Source of the DNA: Dissulfurirhabdus thermomarina
GTDB taxonomy: Bacteria > Desulfobacterota > Dissulfuribacteria > Dissulfuribacterales > Dissulfurirhabdaceae
Direction of reading: 5' to 3'
DNA: 64,000 nt
Assembly (NCBI RefSeq): GCF_012979235.1
Contig: NZ_JAATWC010000003.1
Coordinates: forward strand, 62,001-126,000
Shown: positions 35,471-44,823 of the stretch, piece by piece
How the letters are laid out: the number at the start of each line of letters is the position of its first letter
How positions within the stretch are numbered: position 1 is the stretch's first letter
Translations under genes and position numbers: made by a program
Notes under the pieces: model-generated
What the model saw: only the letters and a program-made list of their open reading frames with translations
Told to the model about the DNA's origin: nothing
Database searches by the model: none

Positions 35471-36712
35471 ATGGAACTGGTCCCCCAACTGACAGCACTC
35501 CTCGACGAGGCCTACGCCCGGGACTGGATCGCCGCCGCGGGTCTCGTCGCCGCCGCGGCCGCCGCCTTCGCCGCCACCCGCCGGTTTCTGCTCCGCCCCC
35601 TCCACGCCGCGGTCCGCCGCACCCGGACCACCTGGGACGACGCCCTCGCCGCCCGCAGGGTCTTCGAACCGCTGGCCTGGATCGCCCCGGCCCTCGTCCT
35701 CCACCTGGGGCGCCACCGCTTCCCCGCCGTCCAGGAACCGGCGGACCGGGTCCTCGGCGCCTATGCCTTCCTGGTGCTGCTGGTCCTCCTCGAGCGGCTC
35801 CTGTCCGCCGCCGACGACATCTACCGGACCTACCCCGTCTCGCAGCGCCGGCCCGTGAAGGGCTACATCCAGGTCCTCAAGATCTTCCTGTGGGTGGTGG
35901 GCGGCGTTTGCACGGTCTCCCTCCTCCTCGGGCGCTCCCCGTGGGTCTTCCTGAGCGGGGTGGGTGCGCTCACCGCCGTCCTGCTCTTCGTCTTCCGAGA
36001 CACCATCCTCTCCCTGGTGGCCAGCCTCGAGATCGCCTCCAACGACATGGTCCGGGTGGGGGATTGGATCGAGATGCCCAAGTACCACGCCGACGGCGAC
36101 GTGGTGGAGATGGCCCTCCACACCGTGAAGGTCCAGAACTGGGACAAGACCATCACCACCATCCCCACCTACAAGCTCATCGAGGAATCCTTCCGGAACT
36201 GGCGGGGCATGCAGGAGGCCGGCGGCCGGCGCATCGCCCGGGCCCTCTACCTGGACCAGACCAGCGTCCGGTTCTGCGACCCGGACCTCCTGGAACGCCT
36301 GCGCCGGATCCAGATCCTGGCGGACTACATCGCCCGGAAGGAGGCGGAACTGGCGACCTACAACGCGGCCCGCGGCGTGGACGCCTCCGTCCCGGTCAAC
36401 GGCCGCCGGATGACCAACCTCGGCACCTTCCGTGCCTACGTGGAGGCCTACCTCCGCCACCACCCCCGCATCCGGCAGGACATGACCCTCCTCGTGCGCC
36501 AGCTCGCCCCGACCCCGGAGGGACTCCCACTCCAGGTCTACGCCTTCACCGACACCACGGCGTGGGCGGCCTACGAGGCCATCCAGTCCGACATCTTCGA
36601 CCACCTGCTGGCGGCGCTGCCGGAGTTCGGCCTGCGGGTCTTCCAAAAGCCCTCGGGTCACGACCTGGCCGCCTGGCCGGTCGTCGCCGGGGGCGGGGCA
36701 CCTCGGCCGTGA
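35471..36712 (+). CDS. MscS-family mechanosensitive channel (YbdG/MscM type)
   Basis: Inner-membrane channel that opens under turgor stress. 413 residues with about five membrane segments before the MscS core: pore-helix region TAVLLFVFRDTILSLVASLEIASNDMVRVGDWIEMP, then the beta domain (VVEMALHTVKVQNWDKTITTIPTYKLI) and the alpha/beta vestibule. The insertion with RRPVKGYIQVLK before the core and the long C-terminus resemble E. coli YbdG/MscM. It lies 76 bp after the N-ATPase operon and is coupled (GTGA) to the next gene; ion pumping and osmotic control may be linked. Confidence 0.88.
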   Translation: MELVPQLTALLDEAYARDWIAAAGLVAAAAAAFAATRRFLLRPLHAAVRRTRTTWDDALAARRVFEPLAWIAPALVLHLGRHRFPAVQEPADRVLGAYAFLVLLVLLERLLSAADDIYRTYPVSQRRPVKGYIQVLKIFLWVVGGVCTVSLLLGRSPWVFLSGVGALTAVLLFVFRDTILSLVASLEIASNDMVRVGDWIEMPKYHADGDVVEMALHTVKVQNWDKTITTIPTYKLIEESFRNWRGMQEAGGRRIARALYLDQTSVRFCDPDLLERLRRIQILADYIARKEAELATYNAARGVDASVPVNGRRMTNLGTFRAYVEAYLRHHPRIRQDMTLLVRQLAPTPEGLPLQVYAFTDTTAWAAYEAIQSDIFDHLLAALPEFGLRVFQKPSGHDLAAWPVVAGGGAPRP

Positions 36713-37626
36713 CGCGCGCCGAGCGGCATACCGTCACCGGGGCCTTCGGCTTCACGGGCCGGTTCCTGGCCCGCCGGCTGCTCGAGGCGGGCCACGAGGT
36801 CCACACCCTCACCGGGCACCCGGACCGGCCGGACCCCTTCGGCGGCCGCGTGGCCGTCCACCCATACCGGTTCGACGACCCGGCGGCCATGGCCGCCTCG
36901 CTGGCCGGCACCCGCGTCCTCTACAACACCTACTGGATCCGGTTCGAGCGGGGATCGGCCACCTTCGCGGCCGCCGTCCGCAACACCCGGGCCCTCTTCC
37001 GGGCCGCCCTGGAGGCCGGGGTGGAGCGGATCGTCCACGTGAGCATCGCCAACCCGGAGACGGACCCGGACCTCCCCTACTACCGCGGAAAGGCGGAGCT
37101 CGAGGCGGACCTGGCCGGGCTCGGCGTCTCCCATGCCGTGGTCCGCCCCACGGTGCTCTTCGGGCCGGGCGACATCCTCATCAACAACATCGCCTACCTC
37201 CTTCGGCGGCTGCCCGTCTTCGGGGTGGCGGGGGACGGCGCCTACGGCATCCAGCCGGTCCACGTGGACGACCTCGCCGCCCTCATGGTGGAGCTGGGCC
37301 GAGACACCCGTGACTGCACCGTGGACGCCGCCGGCCCGGAGACCTTCACCTACGAGGGCCTCGTCCGGCGGATCCGGGAGGTCCTCGGGCTCCGGACCCC
37401 CATCCTTCACCTCCCGGACCGGGTGGTGCTGGCCGTGGCCCGGGCGGCCGGGTGGCTTCTGGGCGACGTGGTCCTCACCCCGGACGAGCTCACGGGCCTC
37501 AAGGAGGGCCTCCTCGTCTCACGCGAGCCGCCCCGCTGCCCCACGCGCTTCGACGAGTGGCTCCGCCGCAACGCCCACGCCGTGGGGATGCGTTACGCCT
37601 CGGAGATCCGGCGCCACTACCGCTGA
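36709..37626 (+). CDS. NAD(P)-binding epimerase/NmrA-type protein
   Basis: A 305-residue extended short-chain dehydrogenase-like protein. GTG start overlapping the channel stop. The nucleotide-binding loop is TGAFGFTGRFLARRLLEAGHEV (Gly-rich TGxxGxxGR), followed by VERIVHVSIAN, PYYRGKAELEADL, RPTVLFGPGDILINNIAYLL and the C-terminal HVDDLAALMVEL. The catalytic YxxxK is replaced by YYRGKAE, a pattern seen in atypical or NDUFA9-like members. Substrate unknown; quinone- or lipid-linked reductases are possible. Confidence 0.78.
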   Translation: MTRAERHTVTGAFGFTGRFLARRLLEAGHEVHTLTGHPDRPDPFGGRVAVHPYRFDDPAAMAASLAGTRVLYNTYWIRFERGSATFAAAVRNTRALFRAALEAGVERIVHVSIANPETDPDLPYYRGKAELEADLAGLGVSHAVVRPTVLFGPGDILINNIAYLLRRLPVFGVAGDGAYGIQPVHVDDLAALMVELGRDTRDCTVDAAGPETFTYEGLVRRIREVLGLRTPILHLPDRVVLAVARAAGWLLGDVVLTPDELTGLKEGLLVSREPPRCPTRFDEWLRRNAHAVGMRYASEIRRHYR

Positions 37627-37639
37627 TGAGACCGCTGCT

Positions 37640-37861
37640 TCAGCCCCGGCCAAGAGCCCGGGCCGCCTTGATTCCCAGCAGCACCAAGGGCAGGGCGTGC
37701 CAGAAGAGGTCGAAGACGTCCAGCGGCCGCCGGAGCGTCCCGGAAAAGAGCATCTTCAGCTTCTGCCAGAGGTGCGGCTCGGGGTGAAAGGGCGCCAGCG
37801 CCATGAACACCGCCACCGCGGCCAGCAAGGAAAACGGGACGTCGTCGAGCCATCGCCACAT
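37640..37861 (-). CDS. Small two-helix membrane protein
   Basis: A 73-residue protein starting MWRWLDD with GGAGGTG upstream. Two membrane segments: about 8-22 (PFSLLAAVAVFMALAPF) and 50-66 (LFWHALPLVLLGIKAAR), joined by the conserved-looking loop HPEPHLWQKLKMLFSGTLRRPLDVFD. Similar short proteins in related genomes are often labelled 'RND transporter', although they are far too small to be one. No function can be assigned. Convergent with the epimerase-like gene, 13 bp apart. Confidence 0.7.
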   Translation of the reverse strand: MWRWLDDVPFSLLAAVAVFMALAPFHPEPHLWQKLKMLFSGTLRRPLDVFDLFWHALPLVLLGIKAARALGRG

Positions 37862-37898
37862 GGAGGCACCTCCCGGCGGCGCCGCGTCTTGCAAGATG

Positions 37899-38094
37899 CC
37901 TGGATCCGTGGGCGTTCAAGGACGAGCCAGGTGCAAGGCGGCAACGTTGCGTATAGAGTTGCCAACTCGGGCAGATGGCCCGTCATCGGGCGCCCGAAGG
38001 GCGGCGGGGCCGCCATGTGAGGATCATGCTTCGCCCACGGCCTCGAGTTCCAGACAACACGCCCCAATGCGTCGCAACGCCGCCACGGATCCGG
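37899..38094. repeat. Dispersed intergenic repeat, copy 2, same orientation as copy 1
   Basis: About 196 bp, starting CCTGGATCCGTGGGCG like copy 1 and ending CGCCACGGATCCGGG (one mismatch in the 12-bp terminal inverted repeat). Shared internal blocks occur in the same order as in copy 1; the main difference is a gap in the first third. A stem GGCAAC/GTTGCC can form near 37941-37964. It fills most of the gene-free stretch 37862-38187; the rest shows only the ribosome site of the next gene. Together with copy 1 it brackets the N-ATPase region. Confidence 0.8.
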
Positions 38095-38187
38095 GAGATT
38101 CCCCGCGCCGCCTGCTCATGGTATCCTAGCATGGATCATGGCGGGGATCTTGCCGCCCCGCCGGGAAAAATCCAAGGGGACAAAGAG

Positions 38188-39096
38188 ATGAACCCCCAAG
38201 GCGACCCGAACCCGCCCGAGCCGGTGTGCATCCTCCTCGTGGAGGACAACCCCACCGACGCCGCCCTCATCCAGGAGATCCTGGCGGCGAAGGCCACCCA
38301 CGAGTTCGACGTGCACCACGTGGACACCCTGCGCAAGGCCGAAGGCTACCTCGACCGCATGGGCTGCGACATAGTCCTCCTGGACCTCAACCTCCCCGAC
38401 GGCCGGGGCCTCGAGGTCCTCGACCGGGTCCAGGCCCGGGCGGCGGACACCCCCGTGGTGATCATCTCGGCGGTGGAAGACGAGCAGCTCGCCCTGGAGG
38501 CGGTCCGCCGCGGCGCCGAGGACTACCTCTTCAAGGGCCAGGCCGACCCGGCCCTCATCGTCCGCTCGCTCCGCTACGCCCGGGAACGCTACCGGCTCCG
38601 CATGGAGCTCAGGTCCCTCACCCTCACCGACGAGCTCACGGGCTGCAACAACCGCCGGGGCTTCTTCACCCTGGCGGCCCAGGTCTTCAAGACGGCGCGG
38701 CGGGCGGGGGCGGTGCTCGAACTCCTCTTCGTGGACATGGACAACCTGAAGGCCATCAACGACCGGATGGGCCACGAGGCGGGGGACCAGGCGCTGGCCG
38801 CCCTCGGCACCCTCCTCCGGAAGGTGGTGCGCGAGCCGGACGTGGTGGCCCGGGTCGGCGGCGACGAGTTCGCCGTCCTCGCCCAGGTCTCGGGGAAAGA
38901 CGCCGGCAAGGCCCTGGAGAAGAGGATCCTGAAGGCCATCGAGGCCTACAACGCCGGGGTCGAGGCCGACCGGCGGCTCTCCGTCAGCATCGGGCGGGCG
39001 GCCTGCACCATGGAGGACGACTGCACCATCACCGAGATGCTGGCCCGGGCCGACGAACTCATGTACCGACACAAGAAGGCCAAGAACGCCCCCTGA
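38188..39096 (+). CDS. Response regulator with GGDEF domain (diguanylate cyclase)
   Basis: Makes cyclic di-GMP from two GTP on phosphorylation of its receiver. 302 residues: receiver (about 10-130) with VEDNPTD, Asp in VLLDLNLPDGRG and the lysine in LFKGQ (KG rather than KP); a short linker helix; then a GGDEF domain with DELTGCNNRRGFF and intact active-site VGGDEFAV. RxxD (REPD) lies five residues before GGDEF, so the product-inhibition site is present. AGGGGA precedes the ATG. A monocistronic gene right after repeat copy 2; no cognate kinase adjoins. Confidence 0.92.
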   Translation: MNPQGDPNPPEPVCILLVEDNPTDAALIQEILAAKATHEFDVHHVDTLRKAEGYLDRMGCDIVLLDLNLPDGRGLEVLDRVQARAADTPVVIISAVEDEQLALEAVRRGAEDYLFKGQADPALIVRSLRYARERYRLRMELRSLTLTDELTGCNNRRGFFTLAAQVFKTARRAGAVLELLFVDMDNLKAINDRMGHEAGDQALAALGTLLRKVVREPDVVARVGGDEFAVLAQVSGKDAGKALEKRILKAIEAYNAGVEADRRLSVSIGRAACTMEDDCTITEMLARADELMYRHKKAKNAP

Positions 39097-39199
39097 TGCG
39101 CCCTGCGCCGGTTGCGGCCGTCCCCCTTCTCTGTTACCCATGAGCCCGGAAGCCGGCCGGAACCGACGGCCGGGGGAAGGAAGCGGGCCCCGGGCGCAC

Positions 39200-40288
39200 A
39201 TGCTGCAGGCACTCAAAAAGGCCGATCTCTTCGGCATCTATGAAAAGGTCCAGGCGGGCGCCCGGCTCGACGCCGGCGATGCCGAGCGGCTCTACGCCAC
39301 GCCGCACCTGCCGCTCTTGGGCTTTCTCGCCAACATCGTCCGCGAGCGGCTGAACGGCGACGCCGCCTACTACATCTACAACCAGCACATCAACTACTCC
39401 AACGTCTGCGTCAACCTCTGCCGCTTCTGCGCCTTCGGGAAGCCCAAGGACGACCCGGCGGCCTACCAGATGGACCTCGACGAGATCGCGGCCAAGGTCC
39501 GGGAACGCAGGGACGAGCCGGTCCGAGAGATCCACATCGTGGGCGGCTGCCACCCGGACCTCCCCTACGATTACTACCTCGACCTGCTCCGGACCGTGAA
39601 GGCCGAACGCCCCGGGGTCCACATCCAGGCCTTCACCTGCGTGGAGATCGCCCACATGGCGGACCTCGCCGGGAAATCCATCGAGGCGGTCCTCGAAGAC
39701 CTCAAGGCGGCCGGGCTCGGCTCCATCCCCGGCGGCGGGGCCGAGGTCTTCAGCCCCCGGGTCCGCGAGCGGCTCTGCCCGGACAAGCTCCCCGGAAAAG
39801 ACTGGATCGCCGTGGCCAAGGCGGCCCACCGGCTGGGCCTCAAGAGCAACGCCACCATGCTCTACGGCCACATCGAGACCGTCCGCGAGCGCATCGAGCA
39901 CCTCCTCGCCCTCCGCGAGGCCCAGGACGAGACCGGCGGCTTCCTGTGCTTCATCCCCCTGGCCTTCCACCCGAAGAACACCGACCTCGCCGACCTCTCC
40001 CGGACGGGGGGCGTGGAGGACCTGCGCAACATCGCCGTGGCGCGCCTCGTCCTGGACAACATCCCCCACATCAAGGCCTACTGGGTGATGCTCGGGCCCA
40101 AGGTGGCCCAGATCGCCCTCTCCTTCGGCGCCGACGACCTCGACGGCACGGTCCTCGAGGAGCGGATCACCCACATGGCCGGCGCGGAGACCGAGCAGGC
40201 CATGGCCCGCACCGAGATGGAGCGCCTCATCCGGGCCGCCGGCCGGGAACCGGTGGAGCGGGACACCCTCTACGAGCGGGTGGCGTGA
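39200..40288 (+). CDS. mqnE: Aminofutalosine synthase (radical SAM)
   Basis: Joins adenosine from S-adenosylmethionine to 3-(1-carboxyvinyloxy)benzoate, giving 6-amino-6-deoxyfutalosine in menaquinone synthesis. About 362 residues with the radical-SAM motif VCVNLCRFCAFG (CxxxCxxC), IHIVGGCHPDLPYDYY, LKAAGLGSIPGGGAEVFS, and SNATMLYGHIET. The start at 39200 fits the family's N-terminus; an ATG 20 codons upstream would add a Gly/Arg-rich stretch without a ribosome site. First gene of the mqn operon; its stop overlaps mqnC (TGATG). Confidence 0.94.
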   Translation: MLQALKKADLFGIYEKVQAGARLDAGDAERLYATPHLPLLGFLANIVRERLNGDAAYYIYNQHINYSNVCVNLCRFCAFGKPKDDPAAYQMDLDEIAAKVRERRDEPVREIHIVGGCHPDLPYDYYLDLLRTVKAERPGVHIQAFTCVEIAHMADLAGKSIEAVLEDLKAAGLGSIPGGGAEVFSPRVRERLCPDKLPGKDWIAVAKAAHRLGLKSNATMLYGHIETVRERIEHLLALREAQDETGGFLCFIPLAFHPKNTDLADLSRTGGVEDLRNIAVARLVLDNIPHIKAYWVMLGPKVAQIALSFGADDLDGTVLEERITHMAGAETEQAMARTEMERLIRAAGREPVERDTLYERVA

Positions 40289-41346
40289 TGGATACCCTGG
40301 TGGAAAAGGTCCGGGCCGGAAAGCGCCTCTCGGGCGAAGAGGCCCTGGTCCTCCTCGAGGAGGCGGACCTCCTGCTCCTCGGGCAGCTGGCCGACGAGGT
40401 CCGCCGCCAGCGCCACCCCGAGCCCGTGGTGACCTACGTCATCGACCGGAACATCAACTACACCAACGTCTGCGTCTCGGGCTGCCGGTTCTGCGCCTAC
40501 TTCCGGCCGCCGGGCCACCCCGAGGCCTACGTCCTCTCCCGGGAGGAGCTGGGCCGAAAGGTCGAGGAGACCCTGAAGCTCGGCGGCACCCAGGTCCTCC
40601 TCCAGGGCGGGCTCAACCCGGACCTCCCCCTGGAGTTCTACGAGGAGATGCTGGACTACATCAACGGCTGGTTCGGGGTCCACTGCCACGCCTTCTCGCC
40701 GCCGGAGATCGTCTACTTCGCGGACCGCAGCGGCCTCACGGTGGAGGAGGTCCTCCGGCGGCTCGTGGCCGCCGGCCTCAAGTCCATCCCCGGCGGCGGG
40801 GCCGAGATCCTGGTGGACCGGGTGCGGCGCGAGATCTCGCCGCGAAAGGCCACGGCGGACCAGTGGCTCGCGGTGATGGAGACGGCCCACGGGCTGGGGC
40901 TCCGGACCACGGCCACCATGATGTTCGGCCACGTGGAGACCCCGGCGGAGCGGATCGAGCACCTCCTCCGGCTCCGGGACCTCCAGGACCGGACCGGGGG
41001 CTTCACCGCCTTCATCTGCTGGCCGTTCCAGCCCGGCAACACCGCCCTGAAGGACCTCCCCCCGGCCACCGGGCACGACTACCTCCGGACCCTGGCGGTC
41101 TCGCGCCTGGTGCTCGACAACTTCGCCAACATCCAGGCCTCCTGGGTGACCCAGGGCCCGAAGGTGGCCCAGATCGCCCTCTTCTTCGGCGCCAACGACT
41201 TCGGCAGCACCATGATCGAGGAAAACGTCGTGGCGGCCGCCGGCGTCAGCCACCGCCTGGCGGAAGACGAGATCCGCCGCCTCATCCGGGAGGCCGGCTT
41301 CACCCCGCGGCAGCGGACCATGGACTACCGGCCGGTCGGCCGCTAG
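40288..41346 (+). CDS. mqnC: Dehypoxanthine futalosine cyclase (radical SAM)
   Basis: Cyclises dehypoxanthine futalosine to cyclic DHFL in the futalosine route. 352 residues, paralogous to the preceding mqnE: VCVSGCRFCAYF for the 4Fe-4S cluster, VLLQGGLNPDLPLEFYEEML, HAFSPPEIVYFA, LKSIPGGGAEIL, TTATMMFGHVETP and CWPFQPGNT. The HAFSPPE segment is characteristic of MqnC versus MqnE. Overlaps the mqnE stop by one base. Confidence 0.94.
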   Translation: MDTLVEKVRAGKRLSGEEALVLLEEADLLLLGQLADEVRRQRHPEPVVTYVIDRNINYTNVCVSGCRFCAYFRPPGHPEAYVLSREELGRKVEETLKLGGTQVLLQGGLNPDLPLEFYEEMLDYINGWFGVHCHAFSPPEIVYFADRSGLTVEEVLRRLVAAGLKSIPGGGAEILVDRVRREISPRKATADQWLAVMETAHGLGLRTTATMMFGHVETPAERIEHLLRLRDLQDRTGGFTAFICWPFQPGNTALKDLPPATGHDYLRTLAVSRLVLDNFANIQASWVTQGPKVAQIALFFGANDFGSTMIEENVVAAAGVSHRLAEDEIRRLIREAGFTPRQRTMDYRPVGR

Positions 41347-41413
41347 CCCCGCCCCCCGGCATGCCCTGCCACCCGTCCTGCATCGCCGCCGGGTCCGCCC
41401 GGCGCCCGGCCCC

Positions 41414-42703
41414 GTGAAACCCGTCCCGAACCGATACCGCCCCGGCGGCGCGGCGGAGGCGGCCGAGCCCGAGGCCCTGCGCCTCCACCTGGCCCGCTGG
41501 GTGGTCCCCGTGGCCTCCCCGCCCCTGGAGGGCGGCGCCGTGGCCACCTTCGGCGGGCGGATCGTGGACGTGGGCCCGGCCCGGGAGCTTCGCACCCGCT
41601 ACCACGCCGAGACCCACGACCACGGCGACGTGGTCTTCATGCCCGCCATGGTCAACGCCCACTGCCACCTCGAGCTCTCCGCCCTCCGGGGGCGGCTCGC
41701 GCCGGCCGGGAGCTTCGCCGCCTGGGTCCGGGCCCTGGTGGCGGCCCGGGAGCAGGCCGACCCGGCGGAATGGGAACCCGCCGCCGAGGAGGCCGCCCTG
41801 GACATGGCCATCAACGGCGTCCTCGCCGTGGGCGACGTGGGCAACACCCCCCTCGTCCCCCGCCTGGCCGCCAAGGACCCGGAGGCCTGGCCGCTCCACG
41901 GCGTCTTCTTCCGGGAGGTGATCGCCCCCGGGGGCGACAGCCAGGATCCAGGGGAGCTTCATGCCGAGACTCCCGACCCTCCGGGCGGCAAGTTCCGGGT
42001 GGCGCTGTCGGCCCACGCCCCCTACTCGGTGGCCCCGGACCTCCTCCGGGCCATCAAGGCATGGGACCGCGACCACGGCCTCCCCTTCGCCGTCCACGTG
42101 GCGGAATCGCCGGAGGAGGTGGCCTTCCTCCGCGACGGGACCGGTCCCATAAGGGAATTCCTCGAGGAGCGCGGCCACATTCCCCCGGGGTTTCGCCCGG
42201 CGGGGTGCTCGCCCGTGGCGGCGCTCCACCGCCTGGGCCTCCTGGACCCCGGGACCCTGTGCATCCACTGCGTCCACCTGGAACCCGGCGACGAGGCGCT
42301 CTTGGCCGAAAGCGGCGCCGCCGCCTGCCTCTGCCCGAGAAGCAACGTCTTTCTCGGGGTGGGCCCGCCCCCGGCCGAGCGCCTCCACGCGGCCGGCGTC
42401 CCCCTGGCGCTCGGCACCGACAGCCTGGCCAGCAACGACAACCTCTCGGTCTTCGCCGAGATGGCCAGCCTCGCCCGCCTGGCGCCGGGCCTTCCGCCGG
42501 GGGCGGTCATCGAGGCCGCCACCCGAGGCGGCGCCCGGGCGCTCGCCCTCCAGCGCGAGCTCGGCACCCTGAGCCGGGGTCGGGTCGCCGCCTTCCTGGC
42601 CGTCGGCCCGGCTCCCGGCCGGCCCTCGGATGTGTTAGAATTCGTGATCCATGCGTCCGCCCAGGACAAGGCGGTCTGCTACTGGATCGAGGACACCCCG
42701 TGA
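41414..42703 (+). CDS. mqnX: Aminofutalosine deaminase-type amidohydrolase
   Basis: Metal-dependent amidohydrolase of the MTA/SAH/aminofutalosine deaminase group, expected to convert aminofutalosine to futalosine. 429 residues, GTG start. Ligands visible: MVNAHCHLEL (HxH), LSAHAPYSVAP, AVHVAES, HCVHLE and LGTDSLASND (catalytic Asp). Located between mqnC and mqnA, so the menaquinone role is strongly supported by context, while the exact substrate is inferred. Its stop overlaps the mqnA start (GTGA). Confidence 0.85.
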   Translation: MKPVPNRYRPGGAAEAAEPEALRLHLARWVVPVASPPLEGGAVATFGGRIVDVGPARELRTRYHAETHDHGDVVFMPAMVNAHCHLELSALRGRLAPAGSFAAWVRALVAAREQADPAEWEPAAEEAALDMAINGVLAVGDVGNTPLVPRLAAKDPEAWPLHGVFFREVIAPGGDSQDPGELHAETPDPPGGKFRVALSAHAPYSVAPDLLRAIKAWDRDHGLPFAVHVAESPEEVAFLRDGTGPIREFLEERGHIPPGFRPAGCSPVAALHRLGLLDPGTLCIHCVHLEPGDEALLAESGAAACLCPRSNVFLGVGPPPAERLHAAGVPLALGTDSLASNDNLSVFAEMASLARLAPGLPPGAVIEAATRGGARALALQRELGTLSRGRVAAFLAVGPAPGRPSDVLEFVIHASAQDKAVCYWIEDTP

Positions 42704-43605
42704 AGACGACGCCCGCGCCGCGCCGCCCCCGGCTCCGGGTCGGCATGGTGAACTTCATCAACACCGCCCCCATCTACCTCCCCTGGAAGGAGATGGGCGA
42801 AGACCCCCGCTTCGAGGTGACGGAGGCCCCGCCCACCCGCCTCAACCGCCTCCTGGCCGAGGGCCGGCTGGACGTGGGGCTGGTCTCGGCCTTCGCCTAC
42901 GCCCAACTCCACGCCAGGACCGCCATCTTCCCGGACCTCGGCATCAGCGCCACGGGGCCGGTGGGCAGCGTCATCCTCTACAGCCGCGTCCCCGTGGAGG
43001 AACTCGACGGCCGGACCATCCGCCTGACACCCCATTCCGCCACCTCGGTGCACCTGCTCCGGATCCTGCTCGAGGACATCCTCGGCCTCCGCCCGCGCTA
43101 CGTCACCGGGGAACTGCCCCCGCCCCACCTCCGGGATCCGAGCATGGGGGCCTACCTGGCCATCGGCGACGAGGCCCTGCGGCTCGCCGCCGACCCGGAT
43201 CCATGGATCCGCCTGGACCTGGCCGACATCTGGCGACGCCGGACGGGGCTCCCGTTCGTCTTCGCCGTGTGGGCGGTCCGGAAGGAGGCCTGGCGGCGCG
43301 ACCCGGAGGCCGTCCGGGCCCTCTACCGGAGGCTCCGGAGCTGTCTCAGGGCGGGGCGGGCCGCCCTCGGCCGCATCAGCCGGGCCGTGGCGCCCCGCAT
43401 CCCCATGAGCCCGGAGGCCTGCCTCGACTACCTCCGGGGCATCGAGCTGGACCTCGACGCGGCCAAGCGCCGCGGGCTCCGTCACTTCTTCCGGCGGCTC
43501 CACGCCCTGGGCGCCCTCCCCGAGGTCCCCGCCCTCGAACTCCTCCCGCTGCCGGGGGACGATGCCGCCGAGGCCCCGCCGGCCGTCCGGTCCCTCGCCT
43601 CCTGA
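42700..43605 (+). CDS. mqnA: Chorismate dehydratase
   Basis: Converts chorismate to 3-(1-carboxyvinyloxy)benzoate, the first step of the futalosine pathway. 301 residues with a periplasmic-binding-protein-like fold: VGMVNFINTAPIYLP at the start, LLAEGRLDVGLVSAFAYA, TPHSATSVHLLRILL, and the C-terminal domain ELDLDAAKRRGLRHFFRRLHALGAL. The partner MqnD, which resembles MqnA, is not in this operon; the sequence start NFINT/P favours MqnA. GTG overlapping the previous stop. Confidence 0.9.
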   Translation: MKTTPAPRRPRLRVGMVNFINTAPIYLPWKEMGEDPRFEVTEAPPTRLNRLLAEGRLDVGLVSAFAYAQLHARTAIFPDLGISATGPVGSVILYSRVPVEELDGRTIRLTPHSATSVHLLRILLEDILGLRPRYVTGELPPPHLRDPSMGAYLAIGDEALRLAADPDPWIRLDLADIWRRRTGLPFVFAVWAVRKEAWRRDPEAVRALYRRLRSCLRAGRAALGRISRAVAPRIPMSPEACLDYLRGIELDLDAAKRRGLRHFFRRLHALGALPEVPALELLPLPGDDAAEAPPAVRSLAS

Positions 43606-43608
43606 CCC

Positions 43609-44328
43609 GTGGACGTCCCCGCCGGCCCCGAAAAGCGCTCCTTCGTCCGTCGCAAGTTCGCCGCCGTCACCGGCCGCTACGACCTCCTGAACACCCTCCT
43701 CAGCCTGGGCATCGACCGGCGGTGGCGGCGCGCGGCGGCCCTGGAGGCGGCCGGCGCCCCGCCCGGGCCGGTCCTGGACCTCTGCGCCGGGACCCTCCCC
43801 CTCTCGGCCGCCATCGTCCGGGCCGGGGCCGGCCCGGTGGCGGCGGTGGACTTCTGCCTGGACATGCTGCGTGAGGGGACGGCCCGGATGCGGCGACGGC
43901 CGGAAGGGGCGCGGATCCACCCGGCCTGCGGCGACGGGGAGCGGCTGCCGCTGGCCGACGCCAGCGTCGCGGCGGTCACGGTGGCCTTCGGGGTCCGCAA
44001 CCTCGCCGACCTGCGCCGGGGCCTGGCCGAGATGCACCGGGTGCTCGTCCCCGGCGGCAAGGCGGTCATCCTGGAGTTCTCCCGGCCCGAAAACCCCGCC
44101 TTCGCCCCCCTCTACCGCTTCTACCTCCACCGCGTGCTGCCGGCCGTGGCGGGGGCGATCTCCGGCGACGCCGAGGCCTACCGCTACCTGGCCGATTCCA
44201 TCGAGGCCTTCGCGTCGCCCGCGGAACTCGCCGCCCTCATGGAGGCGGCGGGCTTCCGGGACGTCCGCTGCCGCCCCCTCACCCTGGGGGTGGTCACCCT
44301 GACCACGGCCTGGAAGGAGGGCCGGTGA
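43609..44328 (+). CDS. menG: Demethylmenaquinone methyltransferase
   Basis: SAM-dependent C-methylation of the naphthoquinone ring, the last step to menaquinone. 239 residues of the UbiE/MenG family: [91 protein letters not shown], and [23 protein letters not shown] start 3 bp after mqnA. In the Gly-rich motif I the usual GTGD is CAGT, a mild variant. Confidence 0.92.
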   Translation: MDVPAGPEKRSFVRRKFAAVTGRYDLLNTLLSLGIDRRWRRAAALEAAGAPPGPVLDLCAGTLPLSAAIVRAGAGPVAAVDFCLDMLREGTARMRRRPEGARIHPACGDGERLPLADASVAAVTVAFGVRNLADLRRGLAEMHRVLVPGGKAVILEFSRPENPAFAPLYRFYLHRVLPAVAGAISGDAEAYRYLADSIEAFASPAELAALMEAAGFRDVRCRPLTLGVVTLTTAWKEGR

Positions 44329-44813
44329 ATCGGCCCGCGGGCGGCGACGTCGTCCGGGTCTTCACGGACGGGGCCTGCTCCGGGAACCCCGGCCCCGGGG
44401 GCTTCGCCGCCATCCTGCGTTCCGGCGCGGCGGAGAAGGAACTGGCCGGCTGGTCGGCCCGCACCACCAACAACCGGATGGAGATGCTGGCCGCCATCCG
44501 GGCCCTGGAGGCCCTGAAGCGCCCCTGCACCGTGGTGATCACCACCGATTCTCAGTATCTCCGCCAGGGCATCACCCAGTGGCTGCCGGCCTGGAAGCGC
44601 CGCGGCTGGCGGACCGCCGCCGGGCACCCGGTCAAGAACCGGGACCTGTGGGAACGGCTGGACGCCCTCTGCCGGCGCCACCGGGTGGAATGGCGCTGGG
44701 TCCGCGGCCACCGGGGCCATGCCGACAACGAGCGGGCCGACACCCTGGCGCGGCAGGCCATCGCCGACGGCCGGGCGGGGCGCCTCGCCGAGGATCCCCT
44801 CGGCCCGGCCTGA
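44325..44813 (+). CDS. rnhA: Ribonuclease HI
   Basis: Cuts the RNA strand of RNA:DNA hybrids (R-loops, Okazaki primers). 162 residues with all four catalytic acids: [14 protein letters not shown] (Asp), [13 protein letters not shown] (Glu), [10 protein letters not shown] (Asp) and [13 protein letters not shown] (His, Asp). The GTG start overlaps the menG stop (GTGA), so it is translated with the menaquinone genes although its job is unrelated; the insertion into the operon may be a chance fusion of transcription units. Confidence 0.95.
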   Translation: MNRPAGGDVVRVFTDGACSGNPGPGGFAAILRSGAAEKELAGWSARTTNNRMEMLAAIRALEALKRPCTVVITTDSQYLRQGITQWLPAWKRRGWRTAAGHPVKNRDLWERLDALCRRHRVEWRWVRGHRGHADNERADTLARQAIADGRAGRLAEDPLGPA

Positions 44814-44823
44814 GGGCGGCGGC

